From contig OX235273.1 in assembly GCA_944472155.2 (NCBI GenBank), positions 103,872,582 to 103,936,581 of the forward strand: a stretch of 64,000 nt of DNA. Direction: 5' to 3'. The notes beneath the pieces were generated by a model, which did no database searches, was not told where the DNA came from, and saw only the letters and a list, made by a program, of their open reading frames with translations. Of this stretch, positions 47,098 through 57,152 are shown piece by piece. Source of the DNA: Trichobilharzia szidati (lineage: Eukaryota > Platyhelminthes > Trematoda > Strigeidida > Schistosomatidae). The position numbers and the translations under genes are program-made. Position 1 is the first letter of the stretch. Each line of letters opens with the position of its first letter.

Positions 47098-48480
47098 CTC
47101 AAATTTCAGATTCAGATTTATTGGCTGGGAGCCTATGTTAATTACTTTCGAGTAAATTTCTGTGGTAGTCCAAACCCTTCTTGAATAAATCAGTTTAGGT
47201 TGCAAACACCACTCCTTCTGGGAGTCGGTTCCAAGAGTTTATGACTAGGTGTGGGAATCAGTACTCAACAGCAATGTGATTTATTCTTGACTTTTGAGCT
47301 CTCCTGCTATGTCCTCTAAGGTGTTCCGACTTGGTGGGGAGGAAAAGAGACAATAGGCCAGGTCCGTAGTCATTATTTAAAATTTTAAACATTGTGATCA
47401 AATGTCCTCTCTGCCTACAGTATGCAGAGAGAGGAGATTGAAACTGTCTAGTCTTCCCTCGTTTGATAAGTTAGTCATGCTGAGGACCATATGTGTTGCC
47501 TTCCTTTGAACCCTTTCTAAAATTTGCGAGTCTTCTTTAAGACAAGGACTAACTGCCTGGATGCAGTTTTCTAGTCTTGACCTCATCAGAGATGTATATA
47601 AGAAGGTGAATATACCTCTGATGATTCTAGTAAAGGCTCTGCGAATTACCCATAAGGACCTGAAACTACGTGTAGCAACCGCGCGACAGTGTGCTGCAGT
47701 TTTTAAATCGTGGCTAACTGTGACACCTAAGTCCAAGTGAGTCTGAACTGATGGAAGTGTTACCCCCACCCTTGTTCGTAGGAGCTGGTGTCTACTTGTC
47801 CGATGTGCATGGTTGCACATTTCGCATCAATTCTCTGGACCACTATGACAATTTGTTGAGGTCCTCTCGCAACATGAACGTATCGCTGTCGCCCTTCAGC
47901 TTTCTGAATATTTTTAAGTCATCTGCGTATAGGACCATAGGGGAATCCATTAGCCGAGATAAATCATTGATATACACAATAAATAGGAGGGGTCCGAGTA
48001 CCGTGTCTTGTGGCACCCCGAAACGCACTGCTGTCCAAGAGGAGAGTTTCGAGCTGATCCTAACCCTCTGCCTTCTATCTATGAGGAATTCCTTTAGCCA
48101 CTTTAGTAATCTGCCTTTGATACCAAGACTTTCCAACTTCAAGAGTGGTCTTTTATGAGGAACTTTATCAAAGGCATTACTGAAGTGTGTGAAGACGACG
48201 TCAACGGGTCTTCTGTTGTTTCATGATCCGACCCAGGTTTCTCTCTCATTGAGGAGATTTGACAGGCATGAGGGGTTTCTTTGGAAGCCTTGCCGAGCTC
48301 TGGATATTATTTTGTTGTTTTCCAGGTATGCCATGATGCTTTTCTTGACGATTCTTTTCGGTGTCTTGATTGAAGTGCTGGTGAGACTAATAGGCCTGTA
48401 TTGTATTGTATTGTGTATGCATTTATTAATTTTGAATCTAGTTGATAAATTAGAACCCGCCTTCATACTTGAAGCGATAT
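47098..48480 (-). mobile_element. CR1/L2-like element, 5'-truncated, broken
   Basis: Minus strand, 5' to 3': RT start (YRPISLTSTSIKTPKRIVKK, 48395), a loss of the first aspartate region around 48190-48220, then LLKWLKEFLIDRRQRVR and GVPQDTVLGPLLF with YADD intact (about 47930), and the C-terminal domain (LERVQRKATHMVLSM, 47500). A TTGTA microsatellite-like run at 48396-48415 disturbs the 5' part. The frame is shifted at least three times. It differs from the 36.6-42.1 kb element in sequence, so it is a separate family. Confidence 0.8.
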
Positions 48481-49982
48481 GTCTACCTAATGTAAACTGA
48501 GTATTAGGTAGGAGAGATGCATATTATTACCACACTCAGGCAACTCCAAATGTTTTTTCTAGCTTAAGAAGGAATTAGGTAGCACACAGTAATTTTTCGA
48601 ATTGATTTTAATCTTATGAACAAGAAGGAACACACAAAGACAGTTGTTACGAGTAATGAAAGAAATAATTTGACACAGTATTGTTTTTGTTTGTTCGAAC
48701 TACAATTACCCTGACCTTACTTGTCCTACTTTTTCAAAGTTGCTCGAAACTTGGGAGATGCCTATTGTAGCATTTATAATTACGAGTGCAGGTAAACCGG
48801 TATAGGTGGGTCAGTGTATTTAAGCGGAATAATTTCATATTCTGACATGTAGCATAGTATGTATTGGGGTTTTTGTAAGCTTGGAGACGTCCATGGTCAA
48901 ACATTACGTTCAACATTTATGACATTTAGTCCTATCCAGTCAGCTTCAGCAAAGTTCTACTCACTGTTGTGGAACACAGACCTTAACGGAATTTATCACG
49001 GCATATGCAGAAGTCGTCTTGCTTCATCAGGCAGATGTAAATGGTATAGGATGATTTTTAAGAATCTAAATGACCAACTAGGCGTTATTGTTGAAATATT
49101 TGTACTCTAATCAGTGTATTACACTCCCTTTCGGAACATACAAAACAGACAACCCAGTGGATTCCAGAACATTAAGGATTTCTCATCAGAATTGACTAAC
49201 CTGTGAATCAATTTATAATGCCGTGAGCTGCATAATAAGTTCATTAATGTTGGTTTGCAGTTAAATGTTGGTAAGGGTTAAGGCGACTGTAGTTATGAAA
49301 ATTACTGGATAGTTTAGCAAAGTGTGCGAAAACGAGAATGCTGTATCAATGTGGGTTGAAGTTATTGTTGTGCCTACCGTTAAAAAAGCCTGCATGATGC
49401 ATTCGGCGTGGGATCCTGCTTACTGTCAAAACTTGTCACACAAACGGCGTTACTAATTGCTTAGTTTTTGCATATTAAAATGTTTTCGCAATTCCAGTTT
49501 TGGTACGACTTTTCTTTTTTATGGTGCTGCTAGGTATTGTATTGCGAAGCCTAATGGTCCTGTGTTTGCGTTTCTAATTTTGAATGGTATGTTTGTAAGC
49601 ACTTAGTAACTAAAAGGTCGGTATGGATACCTGGTTATTTTCATCCTTGACAACTTATTTTGTCATAAATGCATAGGATTTCCACTTTCAAGCCTTATTT
49701 TCTTTAATGACTCAGCAGCGTAGTGTTGTAATTAATCACCTTACTGTAAATATTCCTCATAGTTTATTCTTGCAGGCTGATGTTCATTGCTAACTGATGA
49801 CATACACGCACTTCAGTGAAAGCCCACTGCTTAACTTCAGAGTTTCACTATTGGCCGTATGAGCAGGATAATTTCTCAATGTGTCTGAACATGTATGTAG
49901 ACACAAAAATATTCCTTGCTTACTGTCTCACAGTAATTTTATCGTAAAATTAGTTTATTTCTATTTTCAATATATATTTCCT
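48481..49982. other. 1.5 kb with nothing recognised
   Basis: One open + frame (48859-49110) without resemblance to known proteins. No repeats were recognised. Confidence 0.4.
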
Positions 49983-50046
49983 CAAGAATCAATATCAATT
50001 AGAGAGTCCCTGGAATTCATAGTGCACTAGACCGCTTTTTTCGTTT
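49983..50046 (+). repeat. Family A end fragment
   Basis: A decayed arm ('tcaattagagagtccctgg', then 'ctagaccgcttttttcg') directly before the foldback element, the same arrangement as at 26462-26655. Confidence 0.45.
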
Positions 50047-50357
50047 GATATAAGTATAAAACTTAGGCACTGGTAAAGTATAACTCCATTATAGATAAGA
50101 TTTTATTTTGATAAATCACAGTGTTACACAGTAATATTAACTGATGACGTTATTTCTGAATGTACATTATCCTATATTGATTTTTATTCAAATGTCTAAT
50201 CATCAATTTCACTCATGTATATAAATGAAGTAAAAAGTTGTGCGAGTGACTTGATATGATTATGAGCAGCAATAAATTGTGCTCGAAACGTTATCATCAG
50301 TTAATATTACTGTATAACACTGATATATCAAAATAAAATCTTATCTATAATGGAGCT
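50047..50357. mobile_element. Foldback element, about 70-bp inverted ends
   Basis: 50082-50151 and 50287-50356 are inverted repeats with few mismatches ('actccattatagataaga' against 'ttatctataatggagct'), with 135 bp between them. The left half, including the preceding 'tttgatata', recurs at 26541-26655. No coding capacity. Confidence 0.75.
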
Positions 50358-50760
50358 CTGTTGATGATATTAGATAGTTGGAGGCAATCAGCAGGAAGCC
50401 TTGGACCAAGGTTTCGTGCTAGCTGACACGAGCTCTTTTTCATCTTATTTTCGGACTCTAGAGGTTTTCACTTGTAATCCCTGTAGGGAATATACCCAAA
50501 ACGTTCAAGTTACGAGTCCAGTCCGTTGACTATTTAGTCACCTGTTTCGAATTTAGTAACTCGTGACTATTAACTTCTGCTATTTCGCGATATATTGCCA
50601 CCGTCACTGGTGAATATCCGCCTAACTGCCTAAATAGTAAAGACCACTGGTCTGGGAATTCTTCCTATAATTGTCAAATTGATATCAGTTCGTGACGATA
50701 TGTTCATTAAAGTTTAATTAATATCCTTACAACCCCGGAAAAGTGATTATTTTCATTTTT
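50358..50760. repeat. MITE end fragment and decayed family A copy
   Basis: 50361-50440 repeats the start of the 7561-7860 element ('ttgatgatattagatagttg', 'caggaagccttgg'). About 50515-50740 has weak family A similarity ('ttcgtgac', 'atatcagttcgtgacg'). These sit immediately upstream of MCM9 and may hold or displace its promoter. Confidence 0.5.
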
Positions 50761-50774
50761 TATATATATATTTC

Positions 50775-50776
50775 AG
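50775..50776 (+). promoter_or_regulatory. Possible 3' splice acceptor in the MCM9 5' leader
   Basis: 'tatatttcag' followed by 'gtcccgtc' gives a pyrimidine-rich AG acceptor 95 bp before the MCM9 ATG. It may accept a 5'-UTR exon or a spliced leader, since schistosomes trans-splice some mRNAs. Inference only. Confidence 0.3.
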
Positions 50777-50871
50777 GTCCCGTCATCATCTGAGATCCAG
50801 TTTCATTGATTGAATAGAGTGAATTATTTCGCTTTACTTAATGATTTATATTTAAATATTTATCATCAAAC

Positions 50872-51913
50872 ATGTCTTTAAAAAATGAATCTATTATATC
50901 TTTATTCTCTGAATATTTACTTCGTGAACATCGAAGTGATATCTATCGAATATCCCTACTGAACTCAGAACCTCATCAATCTATTATTGTTCATTTCAAT
51001 AATCTCTGTGAATTTAATAGTATCTTTTCAGAACTTTTGCTATCTAAACCTAATGAAACACTCAGTCTACTGAATCAAAGTGTTTGTCAAGTTTTACAAT
51101 CCAATCAGCTGGAAGAGATCAATAAAAGTCAATGTGAACAATCATCTTTGAACAAATCAAAAGTACACATCCGTTTAACAGCACTACCGATTATACCAGA
51201 AGTGTATAAAAATCATATACCAACATCAAATGATATCGGAAAATTTATCGCGTTAAGAGCTATTGTCAGTCGTGTTGGTCCTATCCAAATTATTGAAGGT
51301 GAAGCAAAGTATCTATGTCAACAATGTGGACACATGTTCACTGTATTAGCTAATTATGAAAATCAATATACTATTAAACCACCACGTTTTTGTCCTAAAC
51401 GTCAAACCACATCACAACCATGTTCCAGTATGAATTTAAAACGTTTATCAATAGGATCACAGTTTTCGGCTAAAAATTATCAAGAAATTAGAGTACATGA
51501 ACAATTCGGTTGTCTGACAGTTGGTGTTATGCGTAAATCGATTTGTGTTTCTATTGAAGATGATTTACTAGAGTGTGTAAAACCTGGTGATGAAGTTGTT
51601 GTCAATGGAATTGTAACACGACGATGGCGATCGATGAGAGAAGGAGCGCCCTGTGAAATATCCACCTACTTGAAAGCAAATTATATTGAAAATTTAACTG
51701 AAATTAAAGCAGGCGGTGGACCAAGTCAAATCTCTTATGAAAGAGTATTAGAATTTGAAGCATACTGGAATAAGCATAAAAGTTTTTGTTCAGCTTTAGA
51801 AGCTAGAAATTTACTTCTACGTAGTATATGCCCAGAAGTATATGGAATGTATCTTATTAAATTATCGTTGGCGTTAATGCTTGCTAGTGCACCTGAATGG
51901 CATTCAACATCCG
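50872..51913 (+). CDS. MCM9: MCM9-type DNA helicase, coding exon 1 (N-terminal domain)
   Basis: Encodes residues 1-347 plus the first base of codon 348. MCM N-terminal domain: HIPTSNDIGKFIALRAIVSR (115-134) is the OB-fold region, Cys149, Cys152, Cys174 and Cys184 form the zinc site, and NYQEIRVHEQ (202-211) is a conserved MCM segment. ANYIEN and PEVYGMYLIKLSLAL close the domain. The spacing and wording fit MCM9 better than MCM2-7 or MCM8. MCM9 acts with MCM8 in homologous-recombination repair and interstrand-crosslink tolerance in the nucleus. The start is the first ATG after an in-frame AT-rich leader, and the length before the first conserved block matches vertebrate MCM9. The exon ends at a GTAAGT donor, phase 1; reading on would give only KW and a stop. 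Confidence 0.9.
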
Positions 51914-52059
51914 GTAAGTGGTAACAAACACTTGTTGGGTGATTCTATATTTTGTTTTCTTTTAGTTTCTCAGGAATTGAATTCTATGATTTTATTCAAT
52001 CTAAGGAACAATTTTAATTTTTGGTGAGACTATCTAAAGTAGCTTTGGTTTCGCTGACT

Positions 52060-52420
52060 GTTATTCGTGTCTGGCTGAATCGCTAAATTTTGACACCGAA
52101 CTTTGCACAGAAGTAAACCACTTCAAGTTGCCACGCTTCATATACCGCACAAAGGTAAAGAAGAGAGAAAAAAGAGATTGAAATGAACTACAATAAGCAG
52201 TAATGTGTGAGAGAAACATTAGTAACAGGGAAAATGATGGCAGATCACAAAGAGTAAATAAATCTTTGCCCTTGACAATGATTTTGAGCCATAATAGGAG
52301 AACTCTGAGGCCACTGCTTCTTGACCTCCCTAGGACCCTAACCAGACAGTCTACACCTTAGGTGGTGGCTCAAACCAATAGTGAAAGACTTCACGGATTG
52401 ATTCCGCGTTTTGTTTTGAC
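52060..52420. repeat. Family D repeat
   Basis: Same landmark order as 18255-18830 ('caccgaactttgcacag', 'cttcaagttgccac', 'ttttgagccataat', 'ggaccctaaccagacag'). Intronic. Confidence 0.6.
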
Positions 52421-52690
52421 CCCCCCCCCTCCGCTCTGTTACACTTCCAACCTAATCCTTTGTTAGCTAATGTTGCTTAACGAGAAAGGTAACGGATCAG
52501 CGCGCGTATCGTGTGTCTGGCGAAGTTCAACAATAGCATCCCAGGAGTGTGAACGCTCCAATGACCTTGAACACATGCTAGTCATTGGCTGATGGCATCT
52601 GTCATTATCAAAGCTAAAATATCAACGCTATTCACTGAGATTCACTCAGATCACGTTTTTAAGTACTGTTTGGACAATGTGTTACTAGCT
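52421..52690. other. Intronic sequence, nothing recognised
   Basis: A C9 homopolymer lies at about 52421-52430. No further feature was seen. Confidence 0.35.
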
Positions 52691-52750
52691 CGTTAGGGTT
52701 AGGATTAGTGTTGGGGTCAGGATTAAGCTTATGGTTACGATTAGGGATAG
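52691..52750 (+). repeat. Degenerate telomere-like TTAGGG tract
   Basis: 'cgttagggttaggattag' and later 'gattagggatag' are imperfect TTAGGG units, in the opposite orientation to the tract at 34894-34980. Confidence 0.5.
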
Positions 52751-53635
52751 ATTTATAGTCGATATCATTTATTTTAATTTGTTTTCTTATCCACGTCTTC
52801 CTGGTAAGTAGTCGTCTATCCTCTTGCTGGAAACCATAATAATTCAACCGCGGGCTTTTTTGGAATACTGCAGGCAGGATGAGAGAGATAAACGATTCGC
52901 AAAAACAGTTTATCTGTAGTCATCTCGGTAAATACATGTACAAAAACTAGTATAACTTAGCAACTGATACTCCTCGTTATAATTAGGACATACTTTGAAG
53001 CCATGTCAGAGAAAGATAACCTGTTTAATGCGTTTTCAAGCATTTTCTTGTCAATATACATCATTTTTTGAGCAAACATTTCTCACTTTTATGATTGGTC
53101 GGCTGAAAGTCCCTCGTGCATCCGCATCCTCTGGGACGCTATTGTTGAACTTTGCCGTGTGTCCTAACGTCTCAATTGATGTAGTTTCACAACCTCATAT
53201 ACTGACTGGTGCAGTTCATACGTCCTTCCATTGACATCCGGTTATCATATTTACGCGAGAGATAATGTAATTTGGCAAATGCCACACAATTCTTTTGTAT
53301 CCGTGTTGAGATTTCGTCAGCAATTAGTTCATTAGGCTTGATGCAACTTATACATGTAATTGGCAAAGATGTTTGAAAGTGAAGTGAGAAGAATTTGGGT
53401 CTATGCAACATTAAAATCAGCAACCTGCAATTTACTGGTCCAGCGCTGCACCAATTCACTTACAAGATTCGACTACTAGTTAGATCATTATTTGATTGCG
53501 ATCATTAGTGGCAATGCCCAGATATTGATTAAGGTTGACACGAGAACTCCTGATTGAGAAAGTAGTCCAACTATACATGGACAGTAACGCATCTTTCATT
53601 CAGATGACGGTTGGGCGTTATCCACAATGATTGCA
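52751..53635. other. Intronic sequence, nothing recognised
   Basis: Open frames on both strands at 52995-53459 mirror each other and are not protein-like. Confidence 0.4.
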
Positions 53636-53720
53636 GTCGGATGTCATAACTCAGCTGGTAGGGCTCTGGATTAGTAGTTCGGAGGCCGCTAGTTCGAATA
53701 CTGCCTCGATACAGATTTTC
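53636..53720 (+). repeat. tRNA-like segment (Thr-type anticodon loop), pseudogene or SINE head
   Basis: 'aactcagctggtagggct' resembles a D arm, 'ctggattagtagttcgg' can form a 5-bp stem with a 7-nt loop reading AGT at the anticodon, and 'ctagttcgaatactg' resembles a T arm. T-stem pairing is poor and no acceptor stem forms. A similar fragment lies at 28150-28210, which points to a dispersed SINE rather than a tRNA gene. Confidence 0.45.
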
Positions 53721-53793
53721 ATTTCGCTGCCTTCAGTCATCACCCATTCATTACATGAACAGCTAAAATTCATTACAGGTTCCGCCTATGAAT

Positions 53794-53800
<7 letters not shown>

Positions 53801-53852
<52 letters not shown>
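53801..53852. repeat. TA dinucleotide microsatellite
   Basis: An uninterrupted TA run of about 52 bp, the longest in the window. Intronic. Confidence 0.95.
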
Positions 53853-53855
<3 letters not shown>

Positions 53856-53929
53856 CTAAAGAAATTATATCCGTGGAGGGAATTTGATCAAAGGTGTGAA
53901 TACATGAAATAATAATAATAGTATGAAAT

Positions 53930-54390
53930 GCAATTAAAATATTTGTGATTATAATCACAGTCGGTAAGACGTTCTTGGCAGCAAAATTACAAATGACGTT
54001 AACCAGCCGCAAGTTGTTCTCCATCTCTGTAAAAAATAAGCTCTTCCGTCTGGCCGCCTCCGTGTGCATCTATCAGTTCACCTGCTCTTGTGAGGCAAGG
54101 TATATTGGCCCTAGCCAGAGGATGCTTTCCACACGGATATGAGAACATATTCCAGCATGGTTTTACAAAGGAGAAAGGAAGTGTGTGCGAATCCCTATTC
54201 TAGAACATCTGATCGACTCCTGTCATTCTGCCTACCCTGACCATGATTTTAAGATTATCTACCGAAGGCACGCTAACTTGACGCGTTTTCTTCGTTACAG
54301 ACTCCTAAAGAAATCGGAGGCCTTGGCCATTCATGAATTTAAGCCAGACCTTTGTGTACAACGAAAGTATGTACTATCCCTACTTCTGGC
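53930..54390 (+). mobile_element. Penelope-like endonuclease fragment
   Basis: Plus strand: CIYQFTCSCEARYIGPSQR is the GIY-YIG core with the YIG glycine kept. Then LSTRI, a TGA stop at about 54139, EHIPAWF and, from 54185, a HLID histidine motif and KPDLCVQRK near the end. The stop and the missing RT make it inactive. It is closer to the 5.1-5.45 kb and 29.6-30 kb copies than to 26.1 kb. Confidence 0.75.
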
Positions 54391-54399
54391 TGGCTGGAT

Positions 54400-54560
54400 T
54401 CAATATAGAACTTGGCACCGAAGTGCAGCAGTTCGAGTTGCCACGTTCCAAATAGCACACAAAGGTAGACAAGAAAATGAGTGAAGAGAATCAATAGAGT
54501 TTTTATAAGTATAAGAGTGAAACAGAATGAGCAATGGTAGAAAGGAATATCCATCGTTTT
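54400..54560. repeat. Family D fragment
   Basis: 'tatagaacttggcaccga' and 'cagttcgagttgccacg' match the start of family D. It directly abuts the Penelope-like fragment. Confidence 0.5.
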
Positions 54561-55554
54561 CAGTGCACACAGACTGAAGAGAAAGTGAATAGCCATCAAG
54601 TAAAGGAGTTGCATTAGCAGAAGGAAGGCAAGATAATAGAAATGAAGATGAAGACAAAGATGAGTGAGGATTAGAGAGGTTTCGCGTGCATTTCGGATTG
54701 TGAGGGCGATTGTTACTTCCCCGGCTGCCCACACCGTGGAAGTTGGTTGCGTGACCGCAGAGCCCAGGGGACAACTGCTTGAGGCCGGTCACACGCGGCC
54801 TGTTTTTGGTTGTTCTTTCTTGTTTGGTGTGTCTCAGTAGCATATTTATCACTTCTGCCATGTGACACAGCAGCAGGAAGCGCGGTCGTTGTTAATCCGG
54901 GTCCCGACCGATCCGGTATGATATTTTGTGAGTTTGTTTGAATCATAGTATTGGATTGGGTAGCTGCTTTTTGTCTAACCGCTATCCAAACAACCTTTCT
55001 GGCATGGTAGGACCTCAAGCGACATAAGTCTCAGCCATTATAGCTTGTTGGGTTATTGCGGTGTTCAAGCCCGACCACCACGTCAAGCTAGCAGTTTTTG
55101 GTCGGGATCCCTACTTCCACCTTGACCGTAGAGGGATAGACATTTATTTATTATTTTTCTGTTGAGTTAATCTATGCACCTTTCCCTCATTACTATTATT
55201 ATTATTATTACTATTCTGACTCTGAATTGTTTCTGCTTGTCTCGTTTGTCATTCTAAATTCAAAATTTTTTTCACAATATTCTATCTCATCAAATTTCAC
55301 ACCATATTATGTAACATTTTATATTCGCCTACTAATCCTGTAATTATGCACCCATTTCCAACGTCTATACACCTTGTGTATTATTCTATATGACACTGAT
55401 TGTTTTGCTACTTGGCATTTAACTATGATTATAATCACAACTATTTTAATTGCATTTCGTACTACTATTATTTTATGTATTCACAGCTTTGTTTAAATTT
55501 CCTTACGGGATATAATTTCTTAAAAAAACCATATATACATATATATATATGTAT
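54561..55554. other. Intronic sequence, unrecognised
   Basis: A stretch with higher GC at 54700-55130 carries a dyad ('gtcccgaccgatccgg', 'ggtcgggatccc') but no known family. Long minus frames here overlap one another and are not protein-like. Confidence 0.35.
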
Positions 55555-55790
55555 ACGGTGCGTCGGTGGCACAGTGGTTAGAACGCTCGCTGACCATGCA
55601 CATGGTCTGGGGTTCGATCCCCGGCCGACGCACTCCTTTACCTCGCTAAGCCAGAAATAATGCTGGTGAAGAGGGAAGGTTGGGCATGAGGCTAGCAACC
55701 CCATCCTGTAAAAATAAACACTGCTACAGAAACTTCAAGTCACTAGCTTGAATCCCTATGTTCCACTGGGAACGTGAAGGAAAAAAATGT
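55555..55790 (+). repeat. Family B SINE, best preserved copy
   Basis: The head folds as a tRNA: acceptor arms TGCGTCG and CGACGCA pair over seven bases, the A box is 'tggcacagtgg' and the B box 'gggttcgatcccc'. The T loop and the anticodon loop have the wrong sizes, so it is not a functional tRNA. A tail of about 160 bp follows, ending 'tatgttccactgggaac'. It is likely the youngest member of its family in this window. Confidence 0.8.
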
Positions 55791-56220
55791 ATACGACTGT
55801 ACAGCTTGATAATAAATTCGTTGAAAAGGCAGTCTCTTCGCTGAATCACTTATTAATGATATGGCTGAAAATCGTTGTCACTGGTGGAAATTCACACTCA
55901 CTCTTTGTAATCTTGAAGTTCCATTAAATCCTCTTTTTATTTTTTTCCATTCCATGTTATTGTTCTTTATTCCGTACATTTCTGTTCATTATAGTTCTTA
56001 TGAATTTCTTCTATCAGTGGGCCATATTTCCGTTTTATTTCTTATTTATTTAGAATGGAGATTTTAAGTTATTTTTGATTTTCCTTATTGTTTCTTCTCC
56101 ATTCTAATCATTGACAGACAATCTTCCATATATCTACTGCTGTTACAATAGTTCACATAGAGAATCTATCCAGTAGAGGCTAACAATGAATAATGACTAT
56201 ACTTATTGTAATGATTCTGC
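55791..56220. other. Intronic AT-rich sequence, nothing recognised
   Basis: No landmark recognised. Confidence 0.4.
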
Positions 56221-56640
56221 ATTTCAGGATTTCATCATGAGCTGACATTAGTTAGAGAACCATTGGAAAATCTGCGAGTACTGGGCAGCTGTTTCGTCCT
56301 AGTTTGGGACTCTTCAACAGGTGTGAGGACGAATACTCGCCGAAGACATTGGCTAGTGGTCGCGCTATGTCGTGAACTGGCAGAAGTTAGAATTCATGGG
56401 CTGGCCATTGGATCGGGTCCCAGTGGCTAAATGGTCTACGAGCTCGCTCGCCTTGTAACCAGGAGGTCCTGGGTTCGGACCTTGGCGGTAGGTGCGTACT
56501 GCAGAAGAGTTCCAAACTAGAACGGAGGAAACAGCTGTCCAGTACTCCCTGCCAGGTTTTCCAATGGTTCTGTAACTGATATCACCTTATGATGAAATCC
56601 TGTAACCAATCAAATCCCTACAAACCAACACTCGGATTCT
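56221..56640 (+). repeat. Family A palindromic copy, well preserved
   Basis: Left arm from 'ggatttcatcatgagctgac' to 'tttgggactcttcaacagg', right arm its reverse complement, ending in 'ccaatcaaatccctacaaac'. Between the arms lies a plus-strand tRNA-like core: A box 'gtggctaaatgg', B box 'ctgggttcggacc'. About 420 bp in all, with arms of about 100 bp. Confidence 0.85.
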
Positions 56641-57120
56641 GCATTTATCTATAAAATAGTGTTGTATTTTTTAAGACAAATTTTAAATTCATTCAGACAT
56701 CTATAAAACACAAAATAATTGCTGAGCCTGTTGGAATCCATATTAAGAAGCCTAATTTGTGCTTCCAAAAGAAGTTAGTTCAGACATTATCCTTACCTTG
56801 GCCATCTAGATTTGAATGATTCTGAATTTTTGTAGATATTTCCCCAATTTTAGTTGACATTCTATTCGCTACTATATCTTTATTATTATAATTTAAGCAT
56901 CTTTAATGAACTGTAATTCCAGTGATCTTACTTTACAAATCGATATTGTTTAAAAAACACTAATATCGTTATTGACGACTATTCTAGAATATTTTATGAA
57001 TATAAACATATATACATAGTTGTAGAGCCAGAGGACGAGGAAATTATCGAAAAGGATATTCTTTGCTGAATTATTTTGTGTTCTCTAAATTTTAAATTGT
57101 AATCAGAGTATAACATTTTT
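56641..57120. other. Intronic AT-rich sequence, nothing recognised
   Basis: Leads to the splice acceptor of exon 2. Confidence 0.4.
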
Positions 57121-57152
57121 GACTTCATTATTACTATTTTCTTTTTGAATAG

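Larger units (their letters stand above)
51914..57152 (+). other. MCM9 intron, 5.2 kb, repeat-filled
   Basis: Donor GTAAGT at 51914 and acceptor 'ctttttgaatag' ending at 57152 after a pyrimidine-rich tract. Phase 1, joining the Gly codon exactly. It contains a family D copy, a telomere-like tract, tRNA-like repeats, a TA microsatellite, a Penelope-like fragment, a family B SINE and a family A palindrome. No other coding exon was seen between them. Confidence 0.85.

Noticed and set aside
52995..53459. Overlapping opposite-strand frames in the MCM9 intron
   Set aside because: They differ from each other in frame only, and have no recognisable domain or splice context.
53636..53720. Functional tRNA-Thr gene
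   Set aside because: T-stem and acceptor pairing fail, and a similar fragment occurs at 28150-28210, which fits a repeat.
55558..55632. Functional tRNA gene
   Set aside because: The acceptor stem pairs, but anticodon and T loops have unusual sizes, and the sequence continues into a dispersed SINE tail found elsewhere.
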